Below, one piece after another: positions 1 to 8,026 of a stretch of 12,223 nucleotides of DNA. The position numbers and the translations under genes were made by a program. The notes beneath the pieces are model-generated. The model was not told where the DNA came from. It worked only from the letters and a program-made list of their open reading frames with translations, and ran no database searches. Every line of letters begins with the position of its first letter. Position 1 is the stretch's first letter. Source of the stretch: CP2-2F sp034436235 (GTDB lineage Bacteria > Chloroflexota > Anaerolineae > Aggregatilineales > UBA2796); contig DAOTWB010000300.1 in NCBI GenBank assembly GCA_034436235.1, positions 1-12,223 on the forward strand. The letters are read 5' to 3'.

Positions 1-942
1 CATCTTGAGCGCTTGCTCGAATTTGCGAGCAACCAGCCTTACAGCGGCATTGCGCTTGAGTATCTCGGCTTGCCGCCGACCATGCGCGATGTCTTTAGCG
101 CTTTCATCGGCGACCTAGCCGCTGCCTTGCACGCTGACGGTCGCTTGCTCACGCTTGTGCTGCCGTTTCCTGAGCAGGCAGGCGCGCAATTTGAGACAGG
201 CGCGTACGATTGGCGTGCGCTCGGCGCGCTCGCCGACTCAATCCAAGTCATCTTGCCGCACAATCCGCGCGATTACCTGCCCGAAGGCACGGTACGGCGC
301 GCTTTGGCATGGGCAGTTGGCGAGATCAGCCGTACCAAGCTGCACGCCGTGATCAGCGTGCGCAGCGTGGCGCAGGAAGGCAGCCAGTGGCTGCCGATCA
401 GCTACCGCGAAGCGCTTGAGCCATTGGCTGAGCTGCGCGTGACGCCTGAAGGACTCTTGACGCCGAACGCGCCCGTGCAGCTGCAAATTGCGCCTGAGCG
501 CGCTGCCTTCGGCATCGAGGCGAACATGCCTGTTGTGCGCTATAAATCGCTTGAAGGCAGCTTCACACGCGCTATCTGGTTGATGACAAGCAGCGCCTTG
601 CGCGATAGACTTGGCGCGCTGTTGGTCAGCAACTGGGCAGGCGTCCAAGTGCCAGATTTCGCCGCTGAAGGCGCTTATCTGCAAGGCGCGCAAATTCTTG
701 CGCAGTACAAGACCTATCGCGCAGGACAGACGTGGTTTGTGCCAGTGCCTGCCGATTTAGCTGTGCAATGGCGTGCCAATGCAGGCGAGGTTGTCCTTGC
801 GGAACAGGTGGAAGGCATTGCGCAGCCTTTCATCTTCACGCCTGACGGCACTTATCGCGATATCCAAGTGAGCGCCGTGCTGACGGAGCTGGCGTATCCG
901 CTTGCGCGCACTACGCTGCAAGTGGCGCGCCGCGAGAATTGA
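1..942 (+). CDS. GH18-like TIM-barrel protein, C-terminal part (5' end outside window)
   Basis: The frame is open from the first base, so the real start lies upstream; 313 codons are visible, ending in TGA. The visible part reads like the second half of a YaaH-type GH18 barrel. A strand with YSGIALEYLGL (codons 14-24) is followed by a helix with FSAFIGDLAAALH and then LLTLVLP, the usual order after the GH18 DxxDxDxE strand. A G-AYDWRALGALAD segment follows, as in YaaH relatives. The DxxDxDxE motif itself is not intact: aligned by eye, the catalytic Glu position is Leu22 and the Asp positions are Ser, Ala and Glu. The equivalent of the GH18 MTYD strand reads VILPHNP. I infer a non-catalytic or altered glycan-binding protein, probably extracytoplasmic; the N-terminus that would show a signal peptide or LysM domain is not visible. 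It lies 41 bases upstream of the next gene on the same strand, so they are likely co-transcribed. Family membership is by pattern only. Confidence 0.6.
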   Translation, partial: HLERLLEFASNQPYSGIALEYLGLPPTMRDVFSAFIGDLAAALHADGRLLTLVLPFPEQAGAQFETGAYDWRALGALADSIQVILPHNPRDYLPEGTVRRALAWAVGEISRTKLHAVISVRSVAQEGSQWLPISYREALEPLAELRVTPEGLLTPNAPVQLQIAPERAAFGIEANMPVVRYKSLEGSFTRAIWLMTSSALRDRLGALLVSNWAGVQVPDFAAEGAYLQGAQILAQYKTYRAGQTWFVPVPADLAVQWRANAGEVVLAEQVEGIAQPFIFTPDGTYRDIQVSAVLTELAYPLARTTLQVARREN

Positions 943-965
943 CGCATTGCGTTCAAGCCAAACAT

Positions 966-973
966 AGGGAGAG
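966..973 (+). promoter_or_regulatory. Ribosome binding site fixing the start at 984
   Basis: AGGGAGAG stands 10 bases before ATG 984. This supports ATG 984 over the in-frame TTG at 939, which overlaps the preceding stop codon and has no Shine-Dalgarno sequence in front of it. Confidence 0.6.
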
Positions 974-983
974 ACTGGACTTT

Positions 984-2456
984 ATGAGCAGTATCCGAGA
1001 GACAGTGAGCATCAGTGCGCTGCGACAGCGGCAGCAAATGCACCGCCGCCAAGTGCGCTATTTCGCCATCGCATGGACAGGCATCACGTTGCTGCTGGGC
1101 GCGGCGACCTTCGTGGCTGTCTACGCGGCGACGGGCGCGCTCGCCGCTGAGCCGACTGTCGGCAGCGGCAGCCTTCTACCGCTGCCTGCCGCTGAGAGCG
1201 GCGTGCTTGTCGCCCAGATCACCGCTACGCCTTTCCCAACTTTTCCGCCGCCTGAGCAGGCGCAGCCGACTCAAGAGCCGCCGCCGCCTGTGATTGTGGT
1301 CGCCACGCCTGCCGTCCAGCCGACCGTCCCGCCGATCCGCGATCTGGACTTCGATTTGGGCATTGCCGTGCAGAAGAATCCCGATCCGAACGTCTATAAG
1401 TTGTGGGTCGAGATGGCGCGCGATCAGTTGCGCCTGAATTGGGTTAAATCGCAAGTGGTGTGGCGCGATACCGAGCGCGTCAAAGGGCAAATTGACTGGT
1501 CTGACCTTGACACCAGCCTGACCTTGCTGAGCGAGGCAGGCGTGAAAGTATTGCTCAGCATCACTAAAGCGCCTGACTGGGCGCGCGATCCGGGCGCGCG
1601 GATCGTGGCGGATGTGCATGACGGTCCGCCTGCCAATCCGCAAGATTTTGCCGATTTCCTGAGCGCGCTGCTGCAGCGTCATTCGGGCAAGATTCACGCC
1701 ATCGAGGTCTGGAATGAGATCAACATTGACCGCGAATGGACGACCAATCCGCCTGCGATTGATGCACGGCGCTATGTGCAATTGCTCCAGGTCGCCTACA
1801 ACACGATCAAGAGCATCGATCCGAACATCATCGTGATCTCAGCAGGTCTGGCGCCAACAGGCGCCAACATTCCGGGCGCGGTCACGGATGATTTCATCTA
1901 CATGGATCAGCTGATCGCGGCGGGAATGCTGAATTTTGTGGATTGTGTCGGCGCGCACCACAACGGCTTGAACGTGCCGCCGAATCAGGACTGGAACAAC
2001 TTGCCTGAGCGCAATCCGCCGGCGCGCTTCCGCGGACCTTGGGCGAATCCACACCACAGCTGGTCGTTCAAAAGCACGCTAGAAGGCTACGCCAATCGTA
2101 TTCGCGCCGCCGGCAGTGATAAGAAGCTGTGCGTGACCGAGTTCGGGTGGCCCAGCGTGGAAGACCTGCAAGGGCGCGGTCAGCTGCGCGATGGCTTCGG
2201 CTTCGCTGCCGATAACACGCTACAAGATCAGGCGAACTTCACAGTGCAGGCAATTGAGCTGATGCAACAGTGGGGCTTTGTGCGGCTTGCCATACTATGG
2301 AACTTGAATTACGGCGCGCAAGCCGGCTGGAATATCGGCGGCGCAGTTGGCGATAACGTGCCATGGTCAATACTCGGACCGAACTTTCAGCCGCGTCCTG
2401 TCTGGCAGCGTATCGTGGACATGGACTTCCGCAGCCGTCCGCGCCGCGCACAATGA
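984..2456 (+). CDS. Membrane-anchored GH-A clan glycosidase (GH39-like), paralogue 1
   Basis: A 490-residue protein. A basic N-terminus (residues 1-25, with RQRQQMHRR) precedes one hydrophobic segment (about 26-55). A proline/threonine-rich linker follows (about 80-119), then a (beta/alpha)8 glycosidase domain (about 120-480). The topology suggests a cytoplasmic tail, one membrane anchor and an extracytoplasmic enzyme on a flexible stalk. Clan GH-A signatures are clear: VWNEIN gives the acid/base Glu245 after strand 4, and VTEFGW gives the nucleophile Glu386 after strand 7. The WNE spacing and surroundings (ISAGLAPTG, GAHHNG) resemble GH39 and related bacterial GH-A enzymes acting on xylosides or on exopolysaccharide such as PslG. 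The substrate cannot be read from the sequence. The gene sits between a GH18-like gene and a second GH39-like gene (55-base gap), probably one transcription unit. Confident as a GH-A glycosidase; family number tentative. Confidence 0.8.
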   Translation: MSSIRETVSISALRQRQQMHRRQVRYFAIAWTGITLLLGAATFVAVYAATGALAAEPTVGSGSLLPLPAAESGVLVAQITATPFPTFPPPEQAQPTQEPPPPVIVVATPAVQPTVPPIRDLDFDLGIAVQKNPDPNVYKLWVEMARDQLRLNWVKSQVVWRDTERVKGQIDWSDLDTSLTLLSEAGVKVLLSITKAPDWARDPGARIVADVHDGPPANPQDFADFLSALLQRHSGKIHAIEVWNEINIDREWTTNPPAIDARRYVQLLQVAYNTIKSIDPNIIVISAGLAPTGANIPGAVTDDFIYMDQLIAAGMLNFVDCVGAHHNGLNVPPNQDWNNLPERNPPARFRGPWANPHHSWSFKSTLEGYANRIRAAGSDKKLCVTEFGWPSVEDLQGRGQLRDGFGFAADNTLQDQANFTVQAIELMQQWGFVRLAILWNLNYGAQAGWNIGGAVGDNVPWSILGPNFQPRPVWQRIVDMDFRSRPRRAQ

Positions 2457-2473
2457 ACGATGTGCCGCATCGT

Positions 2474-2495
2474 AGGGCGGGAATTTTCTCGCCCT
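2474..2495 (+). repeat. Strong intergenic hairpin between the two glycosidase genes
   Basis: A near-perfect inverted repeat: AGGGCGGGA at 2474-2482 pairs with TTCTCGCCCT ending at 2495, one G-T pair included, leaving a loop of about 4 bases. It fills much of the 55-base gap. No T-run follows, so it is not a classic intrinsic terminator. It could set a processing or stability boundary in a shared mRNA, or be one copy of a dispersed palindromic repeat. No second copy was seen in this window. Confidence 0.6.
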
Positions 2496-2511
2496 TCATC
2501 TAAGATTCATC

Positions 2512-3759
2512 ATGCTGAAACAGCTGCAAAAACGTCTTCTGCTCAGCGCGTTGGCGCTGAGCACGCTGATCGTCATCTTGCTCGGCGTCAGTCAGGCGCG
2601 CCTGAGCGCGACGCCGCTCGGCGCTGAGCTGATCCATCAGCGCAAGTTCCCGTCAATCGCCTATGGCGTGCATGTCTCGGTCTGGTGGAACGAGACGGCG
2701 CGCGCGCGCGACTTTGAATACGTGCGCTTGATGCGCTTCGGCTATGCCAAGCAAATCTTCGGCTGGCGCGATATTCAACCTGTTGAAACGCAACCTGAGG
2801 ATTGGTCAATTGCGGATGATGTGGTGGCAGAGGCGAATTATCGCGGCGTGAAGCTGATCGCGCGGCTTGGCAAGCCGCCTGATTGGGCAATTCGCCTCGA
2901 TCGCAACGAATATGAGCCGCCATTCGATGAGCGCGCCTTCGGACGTTTTTGCGGCGCGCTTGCGGCACGCTACAAAGGACAAATCATCGGCTATCAAGTT
3001 TGGAACGAGCCGAATCTCGACCGTGAGTGGCTGCACAAGACGCCGAACGCCGCCGCTTATGTGAAAGTTTTGGCAGCCTGCTCAGCGGCTATTCGCGCCG
3101 CCGATCCGCAAGCGATCATCATCACGGCAGGTCTCGCGCCAACAGGCACGCTCTCGCCGCACAGCATCCCTGACACACTCTACTTGCAACAAATGTTTGA
3201 AGCAGGCGCGGCGCGCCACTACGATGTGCTAGGGCTGAACGCGCCGGGTTACGCGCTGCCGCCTGAGACGTCGCCTGACGATCCGCGCCTTGATGGACAC
3301 AGCTGGCAGGTCTTTCGGCATGTGGAAGTCATGCGCGCCTTGCAGGTCGCCAACGGCGAAGGTCACAAGCAGGTCGCAATTTTGGAGATGGGCTGGACGA
3401 CCGACCAGCGCGATACGATCACGGCGCCTGACGGCTCACAGCAGCCGAATCCGTATCGTTGGCACGCCGTCTCTGAGGAACAGCAAGCTGCCTATCTGGT
3501 AGGAGCTTTTGAGTACGCCGCTCAGCATTGGCGACCTTGGGTGAGTTTGATGGTCGTCCTTTATCTGGCTGACCTTGAATGGACACCTGAGGATGAAGAA
3601 TATTGGTGGGCGCTGAACGACGCAGGTTTCGATCAGCGGATGCGGCCTGCTTTTTTCGCGCTGGCAAACGCGCCGCGCTACATTGACGAGACGTACATAC
3701 CGCCGATCCTCGACGGCATCAATCCGTACACGCCGTTGCCGCCGCGCCCTAAATCGTAG
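2512..3759 (+). CDS. Secreted or membrane-anchored GH-A clan glycosidase (GH39-like), paralogue 2
   Basis: A 415-residue protein starting at ATG 2512; no strong Shine-Dalgarno is visible, and upstream hairpin or translational coupling may matter. Residues 1-7 are basic (MLKQLQK-R) and residues 8-29 hydrophobic, a signal peptide or uncleaved anchor, with the catalytic barrel beginning near residue 45. VWNEPN supplies the acid/base Glu166, and ILEMGW supplies the probable nucleophile Glu292. It shares blocks with the upstream protein: WNE-N-DREW, the AGLAPTG stretch and a Trp-rich C-terminal part. This indicates an old tandem duplication rather than a recent one. It lacks the proline-rich stalk of paralogue 1, so the catalytic domain would sit close to the membrane. 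It probably hydrolyses or remodels a cell-surface or environmental glycan; the substrate is unknown. It is the last gene of the presumed three-gene unit, and no terminator was seen after it. Confidence 0.78.
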   Translation: MLKQLQKRLLLSALALSTLIVILLGVSQARLSATPLGAELIHQRKFPSIAYGVHVSVWWNETARARDFEYVRLMRFGYAKQIFGWRDIQPVETQPEDWSIADDVVAEANYRGVKLIARLGKPPDWAIRLDRNEYEPPFDERAFGRFCGALAARYKGQIIGYQVWNEPNLDREWLHKTPNAAAYVKVLAACSAAIRAADPQAIIITAGLAPTGTLSPHSIPDTLYLQQMFEAGAARHYDVLGLNAPGYALPPETSPDDPRLDGHSWQVFRHVEVMRALQVANGEGHKQVAILEMGWTTDQRDTITAPDGSQQPNPYRWHAVSEEQQAAYLVGAFEYAAQHWRPWVSLMVVLYLADLEWTPEDEEYWWALNDAGFDQRMRPAFFALANAPRYIDETYIPPILDGINPYTPLPPRPKS

Positions 3760-3805
3760 CGAACTGTTCATCGAGCGGATAAGCGATAACAAGTTTGTAT
3801 TCCAT

Positions 3806-3837
3806 TTGTGAGATGCAGGCAACTTGGCACGTATAGT
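3806..3837 (+). promoter_or_regulatory. Possible weak promoter for the cyclase gene
   Basis: Within the 121-base gap, TTGTGA (3806-3811) and TATAGT (3832-3837) resemble -35 and -10 boxes, but the 20-base spacer is long. The stretch 3790-3845 is distinctly AT-richer than the flanking genes, which fits a promoter region. The exact boxes are uncertain. Confidence 0.25.
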
Positions 3838-3854
3838 ATCATAATTGGAGTTCA

Positions 3855-3872
3855 ATGAATGCGATGAATTGA
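3855..3872 (+). other. Possible leader mini-ORF (5 codons) before the cyclase gene
   Basis: GGAG at 3847-3850 is followed 4 bases later by ATG 3855, which opens a five-codon frame (MNAMN) ending in TGA at 3870-3872. This lies just 8 bases before the likely cyclase start at 3881, which has no Shine-Dalgarno of its own. The arrangement could couple translation of the two frames. It may equally be chance, so this is a low-confidence call. Confidence 0.25.
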
Positions 3873-3880
3873 TAGCATCC

Positions 3881-6800
3881 ATGAAGCCTGAAGACCTGCT
3901 GCATCTGTTCGCGCCATACCTTGCCACAGATCGCTTCCGCGCGCTGTTGAAAGGCACAAATCTGCCTGCTGCGGCACAAGGCGCCGTGCTGATCGTGGAC
4001 ATCTCAGGTTTCACGCCGCTGACCACGCAACTGGTGGCAGAGTTCGGCGCGCAGCGCGCCAGCGACGAGCTGAAGCGGCGTTTGAATCCAATGTTTGAGG
4101 CGATCGCGGGCTTGGTCTTTCACCATGGCGGCAGCGTGATTCGCTTCATGGGCGATGGTTTCACGGCATGGTTCGACGATCAGCCGATTGGCGCTGAGCA
4201 GCCGTTGCCTGCAGGCGTCTTGCGCGCGGTGAGCGCAGCTGTTCAGATGCAAGAGATCATAGGCGCTATGCGCCTGTTCCGCAGCTTTCGGCTGCGCACG
4301 TATATCGGCATGGGCAGCGCAGATCGGTGGACGGTCGGCTTGCCCGATTACGGTTACGCAGATGTGCTGTCAGGCGCCGCCGTGCAAGCGGCGCTCAGCT
4401 TGCTGGCTGAGTCGCAGCCTGAGCAAGTCATCGTTCATGCCGATTGCGTGCCTGTGCTGCGCGAAGCAGGCGTCGTCCTACAGCTGAGCGAGACAGGCAA
4501 CGCGCTGGTGGTGAGCGTGCCAGAGGACGTGGCTGAGCGCGCTCGGGCGGCGCGCTGGGCGGCTTGGCAAGCGCAAGGCGATGCAGGGCAAGTGCTTGAG
4601 GCAGTCCGTCCATACGTGACGCACTTCGTCCGCGAGCGCCTGACGAACGGCTTGGGCGACTACGTAGGCGACCTGCGCTACGCCATACCGATGTTCGTCA
4701 AGCTGGGACTCGGCAACACAGGTCGGCTTGACTACACACGCTACGAGGCGGAGCGCTTCCGCAGCGCACTGGACGCCTATGTGTGCGATGCACAGCGCAC
4801 GCTCGCCAACTTCGGCGGTCAATTGATGTCGGTTGAGGTGAGCGACAAAGGCTGTGTGCTATTCGCCGTCTTCGGCGCGCCGATCACGTACGGCAACGAT
4901 GCCGAGCGCGCCTTGCGCACGGCGCTCGCCTTGCGCCAAATTGCGCCACACGGCAGTCCGCTCGGCGTTCACGCCATCGGCATCAGCCGCGGCTTGGTGT
5001 ACGCAGGCACGGTCGGCGGCGAAGTGCGCCATGAGTACAGCACCATCGGCGATGAGACGAATGTGGCGGCGCGGCTGATGGGCGCTGCCAGCGGCGGACG
5101 CATTTTGGCGTCATCGGCGGTCTATAAAGCTGCCGGCGGACGCGTCGTCCTTGAGACGCTGCCAGAAGTCGCCATCAAAGGTCGCGCTGAGCCGATTCCT
5201 GTCGCCGAGCCGATCAGCTTTCGCAGCAGCGTCGGACGCCGCACACGGCTGAACGCGTTGATCGGACGCGCTGCCGAGCTGGAGCGTCTTGAGCGCCATT
5301 TGAAGGCTGTGCAAGGCGGACATCCGCGCGCGGTGCGCTTGGAAGGCGAAGCGGGCATCGGCAAGAGCCGCCTTGTGGCAGAAGTTGTGCGGCGTGCCGT
5401 CGAGCGCGGCTTTCAAGTTGGTCAAGGCGAGAGCTTCAGCAGCGGTCAGTTGACGGCTTACCTGCCTTGGCAGAGCATCTTCGCGACGTTGTTCAGCTTG
5501 CCGCTTGAAGACACGCAGGAGACGCTCAGGACGCTCACCTTCGCGTTCAGTCAGGTGATGCCTGAGGATCAAGCGCGTCTACCGTTGCTCGGCGATCTGC
5601 TCGGCATCAGCTTGCCTGAGACGCCGCTGACGGCGAATCTTGAGGGACAAAAACGTCAGCAGGCGACCTTCGCTCTGGTCAGCGATTTGCTGCGCAGCCT
5701 CGCCGTACGTCAGCCGCTCTTGCTCGTCCTCGAAGATATCCAGTGGATTGACGAAAGCTCAGCCAATCTCGTCCTCGACGTAGTGCATCAGCTAGGCGTC
5801 ACGCCTTCGCCGATCTTTCTCTTGCTCGCGCATCGCACGCTGCAAAATGAAGTGACTGCCGAGCGCCTTGTGACAGAGCTGCGCAGCAGGCGTCTGCATC
5901 ACCACATCCCTGTGCGCGAGCTGAGCCAAGCCGAGATCGGCGCGCTGCTCGAAGCGACGCTCAATGAGCGAATCAGCCCTGAGCTGCTAACGTTCATCTG
6001 CGAGCGCGTGCAGGGCAATCCGTTTTTTGCGCTGGAGCTGGTCGAGGCGTTGCGCGAGGCGAATCAGCTGCAGCCGACGGCGCAAGGGCTGGCGATCGTC
6101 AAAGGCGTCAAAAACCTGAACATACCGCAAACTGTGCAAGGCGTCGTTCAGGCGCGCTTGGATAGCCTGAATCAAGCGGATCAGCTTATTCTGAAACATG
6201 CAGCGGTCATCGGGCGCGAATTCTCAGTGGCGATTCTCGCTGAGAGCCTGCCTCACGGCTTGTACACTTTACCAAGCCTGCAGGCGCGGCTGGCGGCGCT
6301 TCAAAATGCGGGCTATCTATACGCCGTGAAGCCTGAGCGCGTCTTCGCCTTCAAGCACGCCATTCTGCAGGAAGTCGTCTATCAAGGCATGTTGAGCGAG
6401 CAGCGCGCCGAGATTCATCACAGCGTGGCGCTCAGCGTGCAACGGCAGATGCCAGAGGCAATCGAGCTGCTCGCCTATCATTTCGCGCAGAGCAACAGCC
6501 GTGAAGAAGCGCTCCATTACACGCTTCAAGCAGGACGCAAAGCCTTCGCTGAGTATGCGAACTTCGCCGCTTTGGAATACTTCGCGCAAGCTGAAGCGCT
6601 TGCGCACAGCCCAACAGAGCGCTTTGAGATATGGCGGCGGCAAGCGCGCGTGCTATTGCGCCTAGGCGAGACTGCTGCTGTGGCTGAGAAGTTGCCGCAT
6701 GGCGCGCAATTGGCTGAGGATGCAGCGCGCGATGATTGGCGAATGATAGTTCACTTGTTGCGCGCCGAGTATTGCGCGCGGACGAGCGCTTGGGCTGAGG

Positions 6801-7930
6801 CGCAACAAGAAGCGCAAAAAGCAGTCGCGCTTGCGGAGATGCTCAACGAGGATCGTCTGGCTTGGCAGGCATACCTGATCTTGCGCGACGCGATGCTGCA
6901 CCTGAGCCAACCAAGCGCAGCGGCGCGCGCCGAACTCGACCGCAAAATGCAGGCGTTGGCGAATCGCTTGGGCGATCAGCGCTATGTGATCGAGCTGCTG
7001 CTGACATGGTTCGACGAGATGTACATCGAGTCGCCTGAGAACGCGCTGCAAGCGGCGCAAACGACGCTCAGCGGCGCTCGCGAGCTACAGGATCCAGTGC
7101 TGGAAGCAGAGTGTCTTTCTGCACTCGCTGAGCTGTATCTGCGCGAGAACAATCTGCCTGCTGCCTTCGAGACTGCACAGCAGCAGTTGGCGCGCCTGCG
7201 CCAAATTGGCGACCGCCGCCGCGAAGGCTTGACGCTCAATCGCATCGGCGAGCTGCTCATCAATCTAGGGCGCATTAGCGACGGTCAGCAGCTAGTGATT
7301 GACGCCTTTCAAATCCTGAATCAGATCGGCGAGCGCAGCGGCGCGGCAGCGGCACAGCTCGCCATCGGCATTGCGTCGGAATATCTGGGCGTCTACGATG
7401 AAGCGCTCAGTCACATGCAGCGCGCGCTCGCCTTGCAAGAGTCGCTCGGCGCGACGTTAGAGATCGCGTTGACGCGCTTTCACATCGGTTGTGTGTACCT
7501 GCGGCAGCAGGCTTGGCAAGCTGCTGAAAGCGAGCTGACGGCAGCGCGCGCCATCTTCGCCGCGCGCGTGCGCCAGAAGCCATACGTGCCGCCGTTGGAG
7601 ATCGATAGCGCGCTGGCGATGGTTGACCTAGGCATGGGACGCTATATGAGCGCTTCAGAGCGCGTCAGCGGCATGGCTATCCGCTTGAATCGCAGGCAGG
7701 TTCGCAATCTCTACCGTCCAACGATGGCGGCATGGTTCACAGCGCAGGTCTTGATCGCCAATGGCGAGTCGGCGCGCGCCAAACAGCTTGCCGAGAACGT
7801 CCATATAGCGCTCGCTGATACGTTTGCATGGCTACAAGCGCGCAGTTGGCTGAACGATTTTCTGAACGCGGTCTGGTACAACGCTGAGTTGTTCAGCCTA
7901 GTGCGCAAGCAGACGCTGCCTGAGGCGTAA
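3881..7930 (+). CDS. Soluble-adenylyl-cyclase-like protein: tandem class III cyclase domains, STAND ATPase, TPRs
   Basis: A 1349-residue cytoplasmic protein predicted to make cAMP from ATP. Cyclase domain C1 (about 25-190) has both metal-binding aspartates, Asp40 in VDISGF and Asp92 in FMGDGF, but lacks the transition-state Asn/Arg pair. Domain C2 (about 250-440) has lost the first metal Asp (Lys274 there). It supplies the base-binding lysine (Lys323, in SDKGC), a hydroxyl residue in the purine pocket (Ser387, in EYSTIG) and the transition-state pair Asn394/Arg398 (NVAAR). One composite active site results, as in mammalian ADCY10. An AAA/STAND module follows: Walker A GEAGIGKS (Lys495) and Walker B LLVLEDIQW (Asp619). 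TPR-type helical repeats fill about 860-1340. ATG 3881 is chosen because the family homology starts just after it; TTG 3845 is possible but has no Shine-Dalgarno. A terminator follows, so the gene is probably monocistronic at its 3' end. What the STAND/TPR part senses is unknown; a guanylyl specificity is less likely given the lysine. Confidence 0.88.
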   Translation: MKPEDLLHLFAPYLATDRFRALLKGTNLPAAAQGAVLIVDISGFTPLTTQLVAEFGAQRASDELKRRLNPMFEAIAGLVFHHGGSVIRFMGDGFTAWFDDQPIGAEQPLPAGVLRAVSAAVQMQEIIGAMRLFRSFRLRTYIGMGSADRWTVGLPDYGYADVLSGAAVQAALSLLAESQPEQVIVHADCVPVLREAGVVLQLSETGNALVVSVPEDVAERARAARWAAWQAQGDAGQVLEAVRPYVTHFVRERLTNGLGDYVGDLRYAIPMFVKLGLGNTGRLDYTRYEAERFRSALDAYVCDAQRTLANFGGQLMSVEVSDKGCVLFAVFGAPITYGNDAERALRTALALRQIAPHGSPLGVHAIGISRGLVYAGTVGGEVRHEYSTIGDETNVAARLMGAASGGRILASSAVYKAAGGRVVLETLPEVAIKGRAEPIPVAEPISFRSSVGRRTRLNALIGRAAELERLERHLKAVQGGHPRAVRLEGEAGIGKSRLVAEVVRRAVERGFQVGQGESFSSGQLTAYLPWQSIFATLFSLPLEDTQETLRTLTFAFSQVMPEDQARLPLLGDLLGISLPETPLTANLEGQKRQQATFALVSDLLRSLAVRQPLLLVLEDIQWIDESSANLVLDVVHQLGVTPSPIFLLLAHRTLQNEVTAERLVTELRSRRLHHHIPVRELSQAEIGALLEATLNERISPELLTFICERVQGNPFFALELVEALREANQLQPTAQGLAIVKGVKNLNIPQTVQGVVQARLDSLNQADQLILKHAAVIGREFSVAILAESLPHGLYTLPSLQARLAALQNAGYLYAVKPERVFAFKHAILQEVVYQGMLSEQRAEIHHSVALSVQRQMPEAIELLAYHFAQSNSREEALHYTLQAGRKAFAEYANFAALEYFAQAEALAHSPTERFEIWRRQARVLLRLGETAAVAEKLPHGAQLAEDAARDDWRMIVHLLRAEYCARTSAWAEAQQEAQKAVALAEMLNEDRLAWQAYLILRDAMLHLSQPSAAARAELDRKMQALANRLGDQRYVIELLLTWFDEMYIESPENALQAAQTTLSGARELQDPVLEAECLSALAELYLRENNLPAAFETAQQQLARLRQIGDRRREGLTLNRIGELLINLGRISDGQQLVIDAFQILNQIGERSGAAAAQLAIGIASEYLGVYDEALSHMQRALALQESLGATLEIALTRFHIGCVYLRQQAWQAAESELTAARAIFAARVRQKPYVPPLEIDSALAMVDLGMGRYMSASERVSGMAIRLNRRQVRNLYRPTMAAWFTAQVLIANGESARAKQLAENVHIALADTFAWLQARSWLNDFLNAVWYNAELFSLVRKQTLPEA

Positions 7931-7932
7931 CC

Positions 7933-7955
7933 AAACGCGCTGAACGGCGTTTTTT
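7933..7955 (+). terminator. Intrinsic terminator after the cyclase gene
   Basis: AAACGC (7933-7938) pairs with GCGTTT (7947-7952) around an 8-base loop, running into six T residues (7950-7955). It begins 2 bases after the cyclase stop codon and separates that gene from the fab pair. Confidence 0.65.
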
Positions 7956-7960
7956 CCTAA

Positions 7961-7986
7961 AGGTGCGCTGAGAATGCTCACCTGAG
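7961..7986 (+). promoter_or_regulatory. Palindromic elements upstream of fabF, possible operator
   Basis: AGGTG (7961-7965) and CACCT (7979-7983) form an inverted repeat that extends inward by two pairs (GC/GC) across one mismatch. Overlapping its right arm is a second palindrome, CTCACCTGAG (7977-7986). They lie 50-80 bases before the fabF start, where a regulator of fatty acid genes could bind. They do not match a FabT, FapR or FadR site that I recognise. No clear -35/-10 pair was identified in this gap. Confidence 0.25.
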
Positions 7987-8022
7987 CGTTGCACAGCAAG
8001 ATTGAGTATTCCCGCGAGCATT

Positions 8023-8026
8023 GGAG
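8023..8026 (+). promoter_or_regulatory. Ribosome binding site of fabF
   Basis: GGAG stands 12 bases before ATG 8039, slightly long spacing. GATAAT at 8028-8033 lies between it and the start and resembles a -10 box. If that box were used, the transcript would begin at or near the ATG (leaderless), and the GGAG would be irrelevant. Confidence 0.35.

Noticed and set aside
1176..1781. Open frame of 201 codons on the - strand inside glycosidase paralogue 1
   Set aside because: Low-complexity Arg-rich product antisense to a well-supported gene.
3436..4026. Open frame of 196 codons on the - strand across the gap before the cyclase gene
   Set aside because: It lies antisense to the end of paralogue 2 and the start of the cyclase gene, has no recognisable motif and no good ribosome site; a GC-rich shadow frame.
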